DNA of 45,021 nt from Deltaproteobacteria bacterium HGW-Deltaproteobacteria-22 (GCA_002841825.1 PHAZ01000015.1:1-45021), one strand, 5' to 3'; positions 9,972 through 18,986 are shown, counted from the first letter of the stretch. Made by a program: numbers and translations. The notes: generated from the letters alone by a model not told the origin.

Positions 9972-11546
9972 ATGTCCCTTCTGGGTATCGACCAATCACA
10001 GGTAAAACGGCTGCGCGGCACTGCCGATGAAATCACCCGGCAGATCGCCCCGCTCCTGAAGTCACACACGACTGTCACCGTAGAGCGCGCCGTGCTTCGC
10101 CTGCTCGGCCTCGATGGAGTGGACCATAACCAGGTTCCTCTTCCCAACGTGGTGGTCAACCACCTGCGCGAGAAGGTCCGTGATGGCGCCTCGACGGCCA
10201 TGCTGGCGGCCATGCTGCACACGCGTGCATCGATCACGGAGGTGGCCGAACGTGTCGCCCGCGGCGAGCTGGATCTCCATCGTCTTCCGGCTGTTCCCGA
10301 GGACGAGATCCGTCACCTGGGACTGGAACTCGCCACCGAGAGCATGGAGCGCATTCAGGCGATGGTGCGAGAACGCCGTTCCCGCATGGACCGTCTGCCC
10401 GTGCGCGAACAGCCGTGGAAGTACGTCATCGTAGCAACCGGCAACATCTATGAAGACGTGGCACAGGCCAAGGCTGCCGTTCGGCGAGGCGCTGACATCA
10501 TCGCGGTCATCCGCACCACCGGTCAATCCCTGCTCGACTACGTGCCCTACGGGCCCACCACCGAAGGCTTCGGTGGAACCTATGCCACCCAGGCGAATTT
10601 CCGCATCATGCGCGCAGCCCTCGATGAGGTCGCCGAAGAGACCGGACACTATGTCCGCCTGGTCAACTACGCGTCGGGACTGTGCATGCCCGAAATCGTC
10701 GTGATGGGAGCGTTCGAACGGTTGGACATGATGCTCAATGACAGCATGTACGGCATCCTGTTCCGGGACATCAACCCGATCCGCACCTTCGTGGATCAGT
10801 TCTTCTCCCGCATGGTTGATGCGGCCGCGGAGATCATCATCAACACCGGTGAGGACAACTACCTCACCACAGCCGACGCCGTCGAAGCTGCCCACACCGT
10901 GCTCGCCTCGGACTTCATCAATGAAAGCTTCGGTCTGGCCGCCGGCCTTCGGCCCGAGCTGCTTGGCCTTGGTCACGCCTTCGAGATCGATCCCGATCTC
11001 GAGGACAGTTTCCTGCTCGAACTCTCGCAGGCTCTTTTGCTGCGTGAAGTCTTCCCCGACTCCCCGTTGAAGTACATGCCGCCGACCAAGCACATGAGCG
11101 GAGACATCTTCAAGGGGTACCTCATGAACGCGATGTTCAACCTCGCCGGCATCTGGTCGCAGCAGGGCATCCAGCTTCTGGGCATGCTGACCGAGGCCAT
11201 GCATACGCCCTTCCTGCAGGACCGCTACCTCGCGCTGCAGAACGCTGACTACATCATGACTGCCGCCCGGCACATTCACGACCAGGTCACATTCCGTCCT
11301 GATTCCCTGGTGATCCGTCGCGCCCACGAGGTGATGGACAAGACCGGCGTCCTGCTCGAGTCCGTGCGCGAAACCGGCCTCCTCCAGGCCATCTCCTCGG
11401 GCTGGTTCGCAGACATCTCCCGCCCCGCCGACCAAGGCAAGGGCCTGCTCGGTGTCCTGGAGAAGAGCGACACCTATTTCAATCCCTGCAAGCCCGTGCT
11501 GGCATCCCGGCTGGGGCTGGAGAAGGAGATTGACAAATGGATTTGA
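9972..11546 (+). CDS. kamD: Lysine 5,6-aminomutase alpha subunit (KamD)
   Basis: Catalytic-barrel subunit of D-lysine / L-beta-lysine 5,6-aminomutase. With KamE, adenosylcobalamin and PLP, it moves the terminal amino group of lysine or beta-lysine from carbon 6 to carbon 5, a step of lysine fermentation. The 524-residue length fits the family. Hallmark blocks are present: GNIYEDVAQAKAAVRRGAD, TTGQSLLDYVPYGPTTEGFG, NYASGLCMPEI, INTGEDNYLTTADAVE and PLKYMPPTKHMSG. The ATG at 9972 has GGAG 9 bases upstream. The last codons overlap kamE by 10 bases, as expected for subunits made in equal amounts. Lysine 2,3-aminomutase and the downstream kdd/kce/kal genes are absent from this window, so whether the product acts in fermentation here is open. 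The family assignment is secure. Confidence 0.95.
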   Translation: MSLLGIDQSQVKRLRGTADEITRQIAPLLKSHTTVTVERAVLRLLGLDGVDHNQVPLPNVVVNHLREKVRDGASTAMLAAMLHTRASITEVAERVARGELDLHRLPAVPEDEIRHLGLELATESMERIQAMVRERRSRMDRLPVREQPWKYVIVATGNIYEDVAQAKAAVRRGADIIAVIRTTGQSLLDYVPYGPTTEGFGGTYATQANFRIMRAALDEVAEETGHYVRLVNYASGLCMPEIVVMGAFERLDMMLNDSMYGILFRDINPIRTFVDQFFSRMVDAAAEIIINTGEDNYLTTADAVEAAHTVLASDFINESFGLAAGLRPELLGLGHAFEIDPDLEDSFLLELSQALLLREVFPDSPLKYMPPTKHMSGDIFKGYLMNAMFNLAGIWSQQGIQLLGMLTEAMHTPFLQDRYLALQNADYIMTAARHIHDQVTFRPDSLVIRRAHEVMDKTGVLLESVRETGLLQAISSGWFADISRPADQGKGLLGVLEKSDTYFNPCKPVLASRLGLEKEIDKWI

Positions 11547-12295
11547 ACCTGCGCGAAATCCGTCCATACGGTGACTCCCTGTCCGACGGTGCGATGCAAT
11601 TGAGCTTCACGCTGCCCCTGCCCACAGGTCCGCTGGCCAAGGAGGCCGCCCTCCGCCTCGCCCGGAAAATGGGCTTCGCCGAAGCCGACGTGGTGCACAT
11701 GGCCGATCTGGGAGAGGGCTTCAGTTTCTTCGTGGTCTACGGAAAAACCAGGCTGTTCATCGATGCCACCGACATCACCGTGACCGCCGTGAAGACCGAC
11801 GTATGGGATCGCGCCACCTGTGATGAAAAGATTCGCGAATTGTTCGGTCGCAAACTGAAGATCGTGGGCGCCTGCATCGGCGAGGACGCCCACACCGTGG
11901 GCATTGACGCGATCATGAACATGAAGGGCTATGCGGGACACTACGGTCTGGAACGCTTCGCCATGATCGACGCGTTCAACCTCGGGGCCCAGGTGGAACC
12001 TGAGACGCTGCTTGCCCGTGCCCGCGAGAAGGACGTCGACGCCATCCTCGTCTCCCAGGTCGTCACCCAACGTGATGCTCACCTGCAGAATCTCACGCGA
12101 TTCGTTGAACTCACCGAGGCGGCTGGTCTTCGCGACCGTTTCGTACTGGTCGCCGGCGGTCCGCGCCTCGATCACAAGCTTGCGCTGGAGCTGGGTTTCG
12201 ATGCCGGCTTCGGGCGCGGCACCTTTGCCGAACATGTGGCCTCCTTCGTGATACATCATCTGGTGCAGAAGCGATCCATGGGGTCTGAAGGATAG
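11537..12295 (+). CDS. kamE: Lysine 5,6-aminomutase beta subunit (KamE), B12-binding
   Basis: Cobalamin- and PLP-anchoring partner of KamD, 252 residues. An N-terminal dimerisation domain precedes a Rossmann-like B12 domain. The axial cobalt ligand His119 lies in the motif EDAHTVG. Lys130 in MNMKGYAGHYG is placed, by its spacing of 11 residues after that His, as the lysine that forms the internal aldimine with PLP (His133/Lys144 in the clostridial enzyme, from family knowledge). Further conserved blocks are VDAILVSQVVTQ and RFVLVAGGPR. The start has an ideal AAGGAG 8 bases upstream inside the kamD end. Both cofactor residues are intact, so an active enzyme is expected. rny follows after 8 bases. 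Confidence 0.95.
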   Translation: MDLNLREIRPYGDSLSDGAMQLSFTLPLPTGPLAKEAALRLARKMGFAEADVVHMADLGEGFSFFVVYGKTRLFIDATDITVTAVKTDVWDRATCDEKIRELFGRKLKIVGACIGEDAHTVGIDAIMNMKGYAGHYGLERFAMIDAFNLGAQVEPETLLARAREKDVDAILVSQVVTQRDAHLQNLTRFVELTEAAGLRDRFVLVAGGPRLDHKLALELGFDAGFGRGTFAEHVASFVIHHLVQKRSMGSEG

Positions 12296-12303
12296 TATTT
12301 CCG

Positions 12304-13875
12304 ATGCTGACCGTTCTCTTGTCCATCCTGGTGCTCGTGGCCTTCGCAGGCACCTTCTGGTTCTTCTACCGGCAGACCGCCGGACAGGCTGGCCGTGCCA
12401 TCGAGGAGGCTGCCGCCCGTTCCAGGGAGTTGCGCGAGGAGGCCCGCCGCCGAAGCGAGGAAGTTCAACTCAAGGCTCGCGACGAGGTCGCCCAGGTCCG
12501 CCTGGATTCCCGCCGCCAGCTCGAGGAACAGGCCCGTGAACAGGAAGAGGAGATGAACGAGCAGGAGCTCGCCCTCGAGCGCGAATCAGCCCGGGTGGAG
12601 ACGTCCACTGAGGAACTCAAAGCCCGGGAAGCCGACCTTTCCAACCGCTTCTCGGTGCTCTCCAAGCGCAACAACACCATCGCGGAGCTCAAGAACCAGA
12701 AGCGCGAGCTCCAGGCCCAGATTCCGCCCGCACTCGAGACCGCCGCAAAGCTCTCCCGGCAGGAGATGCGCGATCAGATCTATCAGCAGATGGTGGATGC
12801 GGCTGAAAACCAGGCGCAGGAAAACCTCCGGCTATGGGAGCAGATCCCGGAGTCCGACTTCATTCCCAAAGCCAAACGCATCATGGGCATCGCGATGGAA
12901 CGCCTGTCGCGCACCGAGGTTCAGGAACGACCCGCCAACTCGGTGACGCTCTCGATGTCCCAATATCAGCACATCCTGAAATTGTGCGGCGGCACCATCG
13001 AGAAACTTTCGGAACTATTCAAGATTCCGGTGTTCGCCCAGGTCGCCGAAGACGCCGTGATCCGCTTCGACACCATCGACGCGGTGAATCGCGAAATCGC
13101 CCGCCGCGTGCTCGAAAAGACCATTGAAAACAGCCGGCAGATCACCACCTGGGAGACCCTGGCAGACCTGTGGCAGAAGAAGAACGCCGAGATGGAAAAC
13201 GAGATCACCGGCTATGGGCGCAAGGCCTTCAAACTGGCTGGTCTCAAGCCCAAGGCCCATAAAGAGATCATCCAGCTTCTTGGACGCCTCTTCTTCCGCA
13301 CCTCCTACACCCAGAACCAGTGGCTCCACACGATCGAGGCTGCCCAGCTTGCCGGCCTGATCGCCGCCGAGATGCATCTCGACGTCGAGCTTGCCCGCCG
13401 CGCAGCGCTCCTGCACGACATCGGCAAGGCCCTCACCCACGAGGTCGAGGGTTCCCACGCCGTCATCGGCTGTGAGCTTGCCGCCCAGTATGGTGAAGAG
13501 TCGGTGGTGGTCAACGCCATCGGCGCCCATCACGGCGAGGTCGGGAACGAGTCGATCTACGCGAGCCTGGTGATGGCAGCCGACGCCATGAGCGGTGGAA
13601 GGCCGGGAGCCCGCCGCGAACAAATCGAGACCTACTTCGACCGGATCAATGATCTGGAGCGTGCGGCGAGAGCCTTCCCCGGCATCCAGGAGGTCTTTGC
13701 CGTCCAAGCCGGCCGCGAGCTTCGCGTGCAGGTCGATTCCCAGCGGCTCGACGACGAGCGAACCATGGCGCTGGCCGCCGACATCTCAAGGAAGATTTCC
13801 CAGGAAGTTACCTTCCCCGGCCAGGTGAAGGTCACGGTGATCCGCACCTTCACTGCCCAGGAGATCGCCCGATGA
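12304..13875 (+). CDS. rny: Ribonuclease Y-like HD-domain endoribonuclease with degenerate KH domain
   Basis: Membrane-anchored endoribonuclease that starts mRNA decay in many bacteria. In order: an N-terminal transmembrane segment (about residues 2-22), a long Glu/Arg-rich coiled coil (25-180), a KH-like region (about 213-275) and an HD phosphohydrolase domain (about 330-430). The catalytic pair is His371-Asp372 in LLHDIGK, with AHHGE at 408-412. The RNase Y signature GGRPGARRE and a C-terminal QAGRELRV block follow. The odd point is the KH domain: the usual GRIIGREGRN loop that grips RNA reads QHILKLCGGT here, so the GxxG motif is gone, although the domain framework continues to VNREIARRVLEK. 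The start sits 8 bases after kamE with AAGGAT upstream. The 3' end overlaps the next gene by ATGA. The family is sure; RNA recognition may differ from classical RNase Y. Confidence 0.9.
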   Translation: MLTVLLSILVLVAFAGTFWFFYRQTAGQAGRAIEEAAARSRELREEARRRSEEVQLKARDEVAQVRLDSRRQLEEQAREQEEEMNEQELALERESARVETSTEELKAREADLSNRFSVLSKRNNTIAELKNQKRELQAQIPPALETAAKLSRQEMRDQIYQQMVDAAENQAQENLRLWEQIPESDFIPKAKRIMGIAMERLSRTEVQERPANSVTLSMSQYQHILKLCGGTIEKLSELFKIPVFAQVAEDAVIRFDTIDAVNREIARRVLEKTIENSRQITTWETLADLWQKKNAEMENEITGYGRKAFKLAGLKPKAHKEIIQLLGRLFFRTSYTQNQWLHTIEAAQLAGLIAAEMHLDVELARRAALLHDIGKALTHEVEGSHAVIGCELAAQYGEESVVVNAIGAHHGEVGNESIYASLVMAADAMSGGRPGARREQIETYFDRINDLERAARAFPGIQEVFAVQAGRELRVQVDSQRLDDERTMALAADISRKISQEVTFPGQVKVTVIRTFTAQEIAR

Positions 13876-14405
13876 AGGCTGGCCGCTTCACTGGAAAAGC
13901 TGCTCTGGACAGCCGTATGGACGTGCCTCGCATCCTTCTTGCCGTCTCGGGCTTGTACCTTCTGGTGGTGCTCGGACAACTCATGGCACGCGTCCTGGGC
14001 TATGTACGCCACCAGACCTGGGACATCACCGACGAGGAATGGATCTGCCGGGAGAAGACCACGATGCTGGGCATCTCAATCTCCAGCCGAACGATGCGCT
14101 TCCCCGCCGGCAGCGTGGTGTTCCACTCTTCCGGTACGCTGGGGGATCCGGTGCTGCTGCTCACGGGCGCCTTCTGGTTGTTCGGTCTGATCGTATGGGG
14201 CGTTTTCCGCATCCACACGGGCATCCTGACCGGCGCACCGCTGTGGATTTTCTCCGGCGGCCTGCTCATTCTGTCCGGATTGATCGTCGACGTTGGTTGT
14301 TTCCTTCTGCACCAGCGCCTGTTCTCAAGTCAGGCCCTGCAGATAGGACTTCTCGACGGAAGCATCCATACAGTGCGGGATCCGGATCCTTCCGACTCCT
14401 TCTGA
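13872..14405 (+). CDS. Membrane protein of unknown function
   Basis: 177 residues with three likely membrane helices: about 20-42 (RILLAVSGLYLLVVLGQLMA), 95-112 (PVLLLTGAFWLFGLIVWGVF) and 122-146 (LWIFSGGLLILSGLIVDVGCF). Between helices 1 and 2 lies a compact polar stretch with WICREKTTMLGISI. The start overlaps the rny stop by ATGA and has AGGAG 8 bases upstream, so translation is coupled to RNase Y. An inner ATG at 13917 would trim 15 residues and also precedes helix 1. I do not recognise the family. Its coupling to a membrane-anchored RNase makes a role beside RNase Y conceivable, but that is inference from position only. Confidence 0.65.
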   Translation: MKAGRFTGKAALDSRMDVPRILLAVSGLYLLVVLGQLMARVLGYVRHQTWDITDEEWICREKTTMLGISISSRTMRFPAGSVVFHSSGTLGDPVLLLTGAFWLFGLIVWGVFRIHTGILTGAPLWIFSGGLLILSGLIVDVGCFLLHQRLFSSQALQIGLLDGSIHTVRDPDPSDSF

Positions 14406-14528
14406 AATCCCCTTTTCCGCAATTCTTGCCGCATTCAACAGTTGACGAGTGGGGAAAAAAAACTTACGGTTGCGCCCCGGGAAAGGTCTCGTCCATGTTA
14501 TCGACCCGTCCCCGTAGAGGAGAAACAG

Positions 14529-14954
14529 ATGTTGGACATGGCATTTGTCGAGGAGATCATTCCAGTCCTGATTGCTGAAAGCAGCCACCCGACGGTCAAG
14601 GGAATCACCCTGGCGGTCGTCTCCCAGCTCGGCTTGCGCGGACGCGCCGCCGTGGCCGCAGAGCACCGCATCCGTCCGCTGGTCATTGACGCCATCAAGG
14701 AGACTTTTGGTGATGACGAGTTCGAGGACGAGGAAGAAGAGGACGAATTCGGCGACGGCGAGGACGAGTTCGGCTATGAAAGCTTTGAAGAGGACGACGA
14801 CGACTTCGGCTACGACGACGACGATGATGATGAGACAGACGACGGCTATTTCATCGACGACGAGGAAGAAGACGACCTCGATCCAGGCTCGGATGACGAA
14901 GATGACGATTTTGACGACATGGACGGCTACGATGACGACGACGACGATGAATAA
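14529..14954 (+). CDS. Small protein with extreme Asp/Glu-rich C-terminal tail
   Basis: 141 residues when started at the ATG preceded by GAGGAGA 5 bases upstream. The longer frame from 14442 would begin inside a TTGACG promoter-like hexamer and has no ribosome site. Residues 1-57 form a helical, non-repetitive domain (FVEEIIPVLIAESSHPT, AVAAEHRIRPLVIDAIKE). Residues 58-141 are almost only Asp and Glu with scattered Gly, Phe and Tyr. Such tails occur in DNA-mimic, histone-binding-like and metal-buffering proteins, but none of these can be claimed here. uvrA starts 49 bases downstream on the same strand. The GAC/GAT repeats of the tail are prone to slippage, and length differences between strains would be expected. 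Confidence 0.7.
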   Translation: MLDMAFVEEIIPVLIAESSHPTVKGITLAVVSQLGLRGRAAVAAEHRIRPLVIDAIKETFGDDEFEDEEEEDEFGDGEDEFGYESFEEDDDDFGYDDDDDDETDDGYFIDDEEEDDLDPGSDDEDDDFDDMDGYDDDDDDE

Positions 14955-15003
14955 CTGATCCTTCGCCCCTTCTCCCGTAGTCCGCTTTCAGGATGGAAAC
15001 AAC

Positions 15004-17781
15004 ATGAAAACCAGTCCCGGGGACAATACGTCCTGCATCCGGATTGTCGGAGCCCGGCAGCACAACCTCAAGAACATCTCGCTGGATCTCCCCCACAAGC
15101 GCCTGGTGGTGATCTGTGGACCATCTGGATCGGGCAAGAGCACGCTGGCCTTCGACATCATCTACGCCGAAGGACAGCGGCGCTATGTGGAGAGCCTGTC
15201 GGCTTACGCCAGGCAGTTCCTTCCACAACTGGACAAACCTCAGGTCGAGCGCATCGAGGGCCTGTCCCCCGCCATCTCCATCGACCAGCAGAACTCCTCG
15301 CACAATCCACGTTCCACGGTCGGCACGGTGACCGAGATTCACGACTTTCTGCGTGTGTTCTTCTCCCGCCTGGGCACGGCGCGCTGCATCCACTGCCGCA
15401 CACCGCTGGTCACACAGACCAGGGAGGAGTTGACGGACCGACTGATCGCCACCGGTCGCGGGCGCATGTTGTATCTGCTCGCTCCGTTGGCACGCCAACT
15501 CAAGGGCACACATGCTGAGTTGATGGAGAAATGCCGGCGGGAAGGTTTTTCCCGTGTACGCATCGATGGGGCCATCCTCGAGCTCGATCCCGTTCCACAA
15601 CTGAAGAAGACGTTCAAGCACGACATCGACCTGGTCATCGACCGCCTCGATCCCGGCCGGGTTTCCCGCTCCCGCGTATCGGGCTCCATCGAGCTGGCAT
15701 TGCGGTGGGGTCAGGAGACCTTCGTTGTCAGCGATCCCGCTGGCGGCGAGCGTCTGGTTTCCACCCAGGCACGCTGCCTGGAACACGACTTTTCCGCGCC
15801 GTCCCTCTCCCCGCAGTTGTTCTCTTTCAACAGTCCCCTGGGCTACTGCAACACCTGCTATGGCCTGGGCACCGTGAGTTTCCTCTCGCCGCGACTGATC
15901 GCCCCCAATCCGCAGTTGTCGCTGCAGCAGCGGGCCATCGCCCCCCTGCCGGAAAACTGGTGGACGCGCCAAAAGGAGAGCTTCGGGCAGGTCATGAAAC
16001 GCTACAACTTCACCACCGGAACACCGCTGGGTGAGCTCACGGAGGAGGCCTCCTCCGTTCTGTTCCAGGGCGATCAACGGCTGGGCTGGTCGGGTGTGAT
16101 CACCCTTCTCGAGCACAGCGCCCGGTATGGCGGCGCCTTCGCGGAGAGCCTCTCAGGGTACAAGGAGACCCGTCCCTGCCCAGCCTGTGGAGGGGGACGA
16201 CTGAACCCGGTGGCCGCTGCGGTGGTAGTCCGCGACAAGAGCCTGGTGGACGTCGAAAACCTGCCCGCAGAGGCAGCCCTGGCATGGTTCTCCAACCTGC
16301 GGTTCTCCGATACCGAGGCCCCCGTGGGCGACCCGCTCGTGGAGGAAATCGCTTACCGGCTTCGCTTTTTGTGCGAGGTCGGGCTGGGATACATCCACCT
16401 GAACCGCACCGTGTTCACACTCTCGGGCGGCGAGTCCCAGCGAATCCGGCTGGCTGGCCAGCTCGGCAGCGGGCTTGTGGGGGTGACCTATGTCCTCGAC
16501 GAGCCCAGCGTCGGCCTTCACCCCCAGGATCACCAGCGGCTCCTGGGAACACTGATGCAGTTGCGCGACAGGGGCAACTCGGTGATCGTCGTGGAGCACG
16601 ATCCGGGAACCATCCACGCCGCCGATCATGTCGTCGAACTTGGCCCGGGTTCGGGTCGCTACGGCGGCGAGCTCTCCTTCGAAGGCACCGTGAATGAGTT
16701 GATGAAGGCCGATACACTCACGGCCCGCTACCTGCGTGGCGAATGTTTCGGCGTCGCGCGGATGCAGCGACCGGTCCCCGAGTCCTTCATCCGGCTACTC
16801 GGAGTGACCACCCACAACCTGAAGAATGTTGATTTCTCCATGCCACTGGGTCGGCTCGTCTGCGTCACGGGCGTCTCGGGCTCGGGCAAGAGTTCGCTGG
16901 TGGTGGACACGCTCTACAAACACCTGGCGCTTCGACTGGGCCTCGGCGTGGAGAATCCCGGTCAACTCACCGGTATGGAAAACGCCGCGGCCGTGACGCG
17001 CGTCGTGCTCATCGACCAATCCCCGATTGGCCGCACCCCGCGCTCGAATCCGGCCACCTACACCAAAATATTCGACGAGATCCGTGGCATCTTCGCCGGG
17101 CTTCCGGAATCCCAAGTACGCGGATGGGCACCCGGCCGATTCAGTTTCAACGTGCGTGGCGGCCGCTGCGACAAGTGCGACGGCGACGGCCAGATCCGCA
17201 TCGAGATGCACTTTCTGCCCGACGTGTTCATCACCTGCGAGGCCTGCGGAGGCCTGCGCTACAATCAAAGCACCCTCGAGGTGAAGTTCAAAGGACGCAA
17301 CATCGCGCAGGTGCTGCAAATGACCGTGGGTGAGGCCATGGACGTGTTTTCCGCTCACCCGTCGCTGATGCGCAAACTGAAGGTGCTCTCGGACGTGGGC
17401 CTGGACTACCTCCAGCTCGGGCAGTCCGCGACCACGCTCTCCGGCGGGGAAGCACAGCGGCTGAAGATCTCGCGCGAGCTCGGCAAGCGTGATCTGCCAG
17501 GCACGATCTACATCCTTGACGAGCCCACCACCGGGCTTCACATGCAGGAGGTAGGCATGCTCATCGATGTGCTGCACCAGTTGGTGGAACGGCAGGCCAC
17601 CGTCATGCTCATCGAACACAACCTCGAGGTCATCGCCTCGGCCGACCACGTCATCGATCTGGGCCCCGCCGGCGGCGCCGCCGGGGGATACATCCTCGCC
17701 GCGGGGTCCCCCTCCGAGATCATGTCCAACCCCGACTCGATCACCGGGCGCTGGCTGGCGGATCGCGAACACCGCAAATAA
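15004..17781 (+). CDS. uvrA: UvrABC excinuclease subunit A
   Basis: DNA-damage sensor ATPase of nucleotide excision repair, which loads UvrB at lesions. 925 residues, close to the usual 940. Two ABC-type ATPase modules are present: Walker A GPSGSGKST at 39-47 with signature TLSGGESQR, and Walker A GVSGSGKSS with signature TLSGGEAQR and YILDEPTTGLH. The UvrB-binding and signature domains sit in the first module (RQFLPQLDKPQVERIEGLSP). The C-terminal zinc module is canonical, CDKC...CEAC. The first zinc module reads CLEH...CNTC, so the second ligand is His instead of Cys. The start has AGGA 11 bases upstream. The neighbours YraN and, further off, RadC are also linked to DNA metabolism but are not in an evident operon with it. 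Confidence 0.97.
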   Translation: MKTSPGDNTSCIRIVGARQHNLKNISLDLPHKRLVVICGPSGSGKSTLAFDIIYAEGQRRYVESLSAYARQFLPQLDKPQVERIEGLSPAISIDQQNSSHNPRSTVGTVTEIHDFLRVFFSRLGTARCIHCRTPLVTQTREELTDRLIATGRGRMLYLLAPLARQLKGTHAELMEKCRREGFSRVRIDGAILELDPVPQLKKTFKHDIDLVIDRLDPGRVSRSRVSGSIELALRWGQETFVVSDPAGGERLVSTQARCLEHDFSAPSLSPQLFSFNSPLGYCNTCYGLGTVSFLSPRLIAPNPQLSLQQRAIAPLPENWWTRQKESFGQVMKRYNFTTGTPLGELTEEASSVLFQGDQRLGWSGVITLLEHSARYGGAFAESLSGYKETRPCPACGGGRLNPVAAAVVVRDKSLVDVENLPAEAALAWFSNLRFSDTEAPVGDPLVEEIAYRLRFLCEVGLGYIHLNRTVFTLSGGESQRIRLAGQLGSGLVGVTYVLDEPSVGLHPQDHQRLLGTLMQLRDRGNSVIVVEHDPGTIHAADHVVELGPGSGRYGGELSFEGTVNELMKADTLTARYLRGECFGVARMQRPVPESFIRLLGVTTHNLKNVDFSMPLGRLVCVTGVSGSGKSSLVVDTLYKHLALRLGLGVENPGQLTGMENAAAVTRVVLIDQSPIGRTPRSNPATYTKIFDEIRGIFAGLPESQVRGWAPGRFSFNVRGGRCDKCDGDGQIRIEMHFLPDVFITCEACGGLRYNQSTLEVKFKGRNIAQVLQMTVGEAMDVFSAHPSLMRKLKVLSDVGLDYLQLGQSATTLSGGEAQRLKISRELGKRDLPGTIYILDEPTTGLHMQEVGMLIDVLHQLVERQATVMLIEHNLEVIASADHVIDLGPAGGAAGGYILAAGSPSEIMSNPDSITGRWLADREHRK

Positions 17782-17871
17782 AGCCAGAAATCAAACTGCA
17801 GAACACGCAGAAGAACAGATTGTGTTTGAATGTGAAAAATCCTGCAACCGCTGTTTCGCGGACTCGATAAT

Positions 17872-18279
17872 ATGAGCATGGACGACTCCCCCAACTTCGA
17901 CAGGATCCGGCTGGGCCAACTCGGCGAGGATCGCGCCGTCGCGCTGTATCGAGACTGGGGCTATGAGATCATCGCCCGCAACGACTCCTTCCCTCAACTC
18001 GGCGAACTGGACTTTGTGGCCCGAAAGGACGGACTGATCGCCTTTGTGGAGGTGCGCACTCGCGCCACGGACTCGGGCGGACACCCGCTGGAGTCGATCA
18101 CCCCGGCCAAGCGCTCAAAGATCATCCGTGCCGCGATCCTTTTCTGGGACCGCATGGACCAGACCGAGCGCGTGTCGGTCGAGGAGCTCCGTTTCGATGT
18201 GGTCGCCGTAGAAGAACGGCGCTACGGACTGGCGATCACGCCAGTGTTCGGAGCGTTCGAGATGGATCGCGTATGGTGA
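17872..18279 (+). CDS. yraN: YraN/UPF0102 family putative endonuclease-like protein
   Basis: 135 residues with the YraN pattern: LGQLGEDRAVALYRDWGYEII at the N-terminus, then GELDFVARKDGLIAFVEVRTR, the D...E-x-R core that resembles the restriction-endonuclease (PD-(D/E)XK) fold, and a final RFDVV strand. Family knowledge links these proteins to DNA uptake or recombination, but no biochemical role is firmly established. The usual Lys of the ExK motif is Arg here. There is no ribosome site. The hexamer GATAAT at 17866-17871 touches the first ATG and lies 6 bases before the in-frame ATG at 17878, so a leaderless mRNA starting at 17878 is possible and would trim two residues. A 90-base gap with no clear terminator separates it from uvrA. 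Confidence 0.85.
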   Translation: MSMDDSPNFDRIRLGQLGEDRAVALYRDWGYEIIARNDSFPQLGELDFVARKDGLIAFVEVRTRATDSGGHPLESITPAKRSKIIRAAILFWDRMDQTERVSVEELRFDVVAVEERRYGLAITPVFGAFEMDRVW

Positions 18280-18398
18280 CAGCACCTCCGGACGAACCGG
18301 TGTCGCAGGTGAAATCTCGCTGTACTCCGACCTTTTTCAATGACATAACAGGCCATGCAGAGAGCATCCCACCAGCATCCGGGTTTCGTGTTTTCCCC

Positions 18399-18986
18399 AT
18401 GAGATGGAGGTCCTATTTCCTCGCCACGACGACCATTCTCCTGCTCCGGACCGTGGATCTGTTCCTCACCTGGGTCTATACGCCGGACCTTGAACATGAG
18501 TGGAATCCCATCATCTCGTTTCTGGGTATTTCCTGGCCCGGTTTCATCCTCTCCCAGGTGCTCGTCTTCAGTTTCATCGCCGGCTCGATGTTATTCTATT
18601 TCAGGAGGGAGCCGACCGTTTCGGCACCCAACGGCCTCTCCTTCCAGGATTTCACTTACTTCTATTTCTTCGGTGAGCTCAGGCCCTGGAGACGGCGTTT
18701 TCTCAGTTTCCCGCACAGACTTCGCCCCCATCTGGTCTTCAACGGGTTTTTAATGATGACCATGTCCATGATCGTCTCCACCTTTGCGATCGTGAACAAT
18801 CTTCTGCTGATCGCCGGGGTGCAACGCTATGTCCTTTTTCTGGGCTCGCACTACCGGATTTTTTTCCCCGCCTTCTTCATCACGGCGGGACTGGGATCCA
18901 GTGATGGCCCCCGCAGACCGACCCCGCCCCTGCCGTGGAAAACGACCGGCACGGATCTCAGCGGGGAAGCTCTGGCATCCACGTAG
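18399..18986 (+). CDS. Polytopic membrane protein of unknown function
   Basis: 195 residues from the ATG at 18399. The frame is open from 18273, where an ATG overlaps the yraN end, but that extra stretch is polar and AT-richer, so I prefer the later start without a ribosome site to prove it. Likely helices are about 5-24 (YFLATTTILLLRTVDLFLTW), 39-62 (ISFLGISWPGFILSQVLVFSF), 110-140 (LVFNGFLMMTMSMIVSTFAIV) and 143-165. The phrase EWNPIISFLG after helix 1 is typical of small membrane proteins described only as hypothetical. The C-terminal 25 residues are Pro/Arg-rich and overlap the convergent pseudouridine synthase gene by 29 bases. No function can be given. Confidence 0.6.
   Translation: MRWRSYFLATTTILLLRTVDLFLTWVYTPDLEHEWNPIISFLGISWPGFILSQVLVFSFIAGSMLFYFRREPTVSAPNGLSFQDFTYFYFFGELRPWRRRFLSFPHRLRPHLVFNGFLMMTMSMIVSTFAIVNNLLLIAGVQRYVLFLGSHYRIFFPAFFITAGLGSSDGPRRPTPPLPWKTTGTDLSGEALAST

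Noticed and set aside
14442-14470. Promoter with TTGACG before the acidic protein
   Set aside because: The -35 is good, but no acceptable -10 lies at 16-18 bases.
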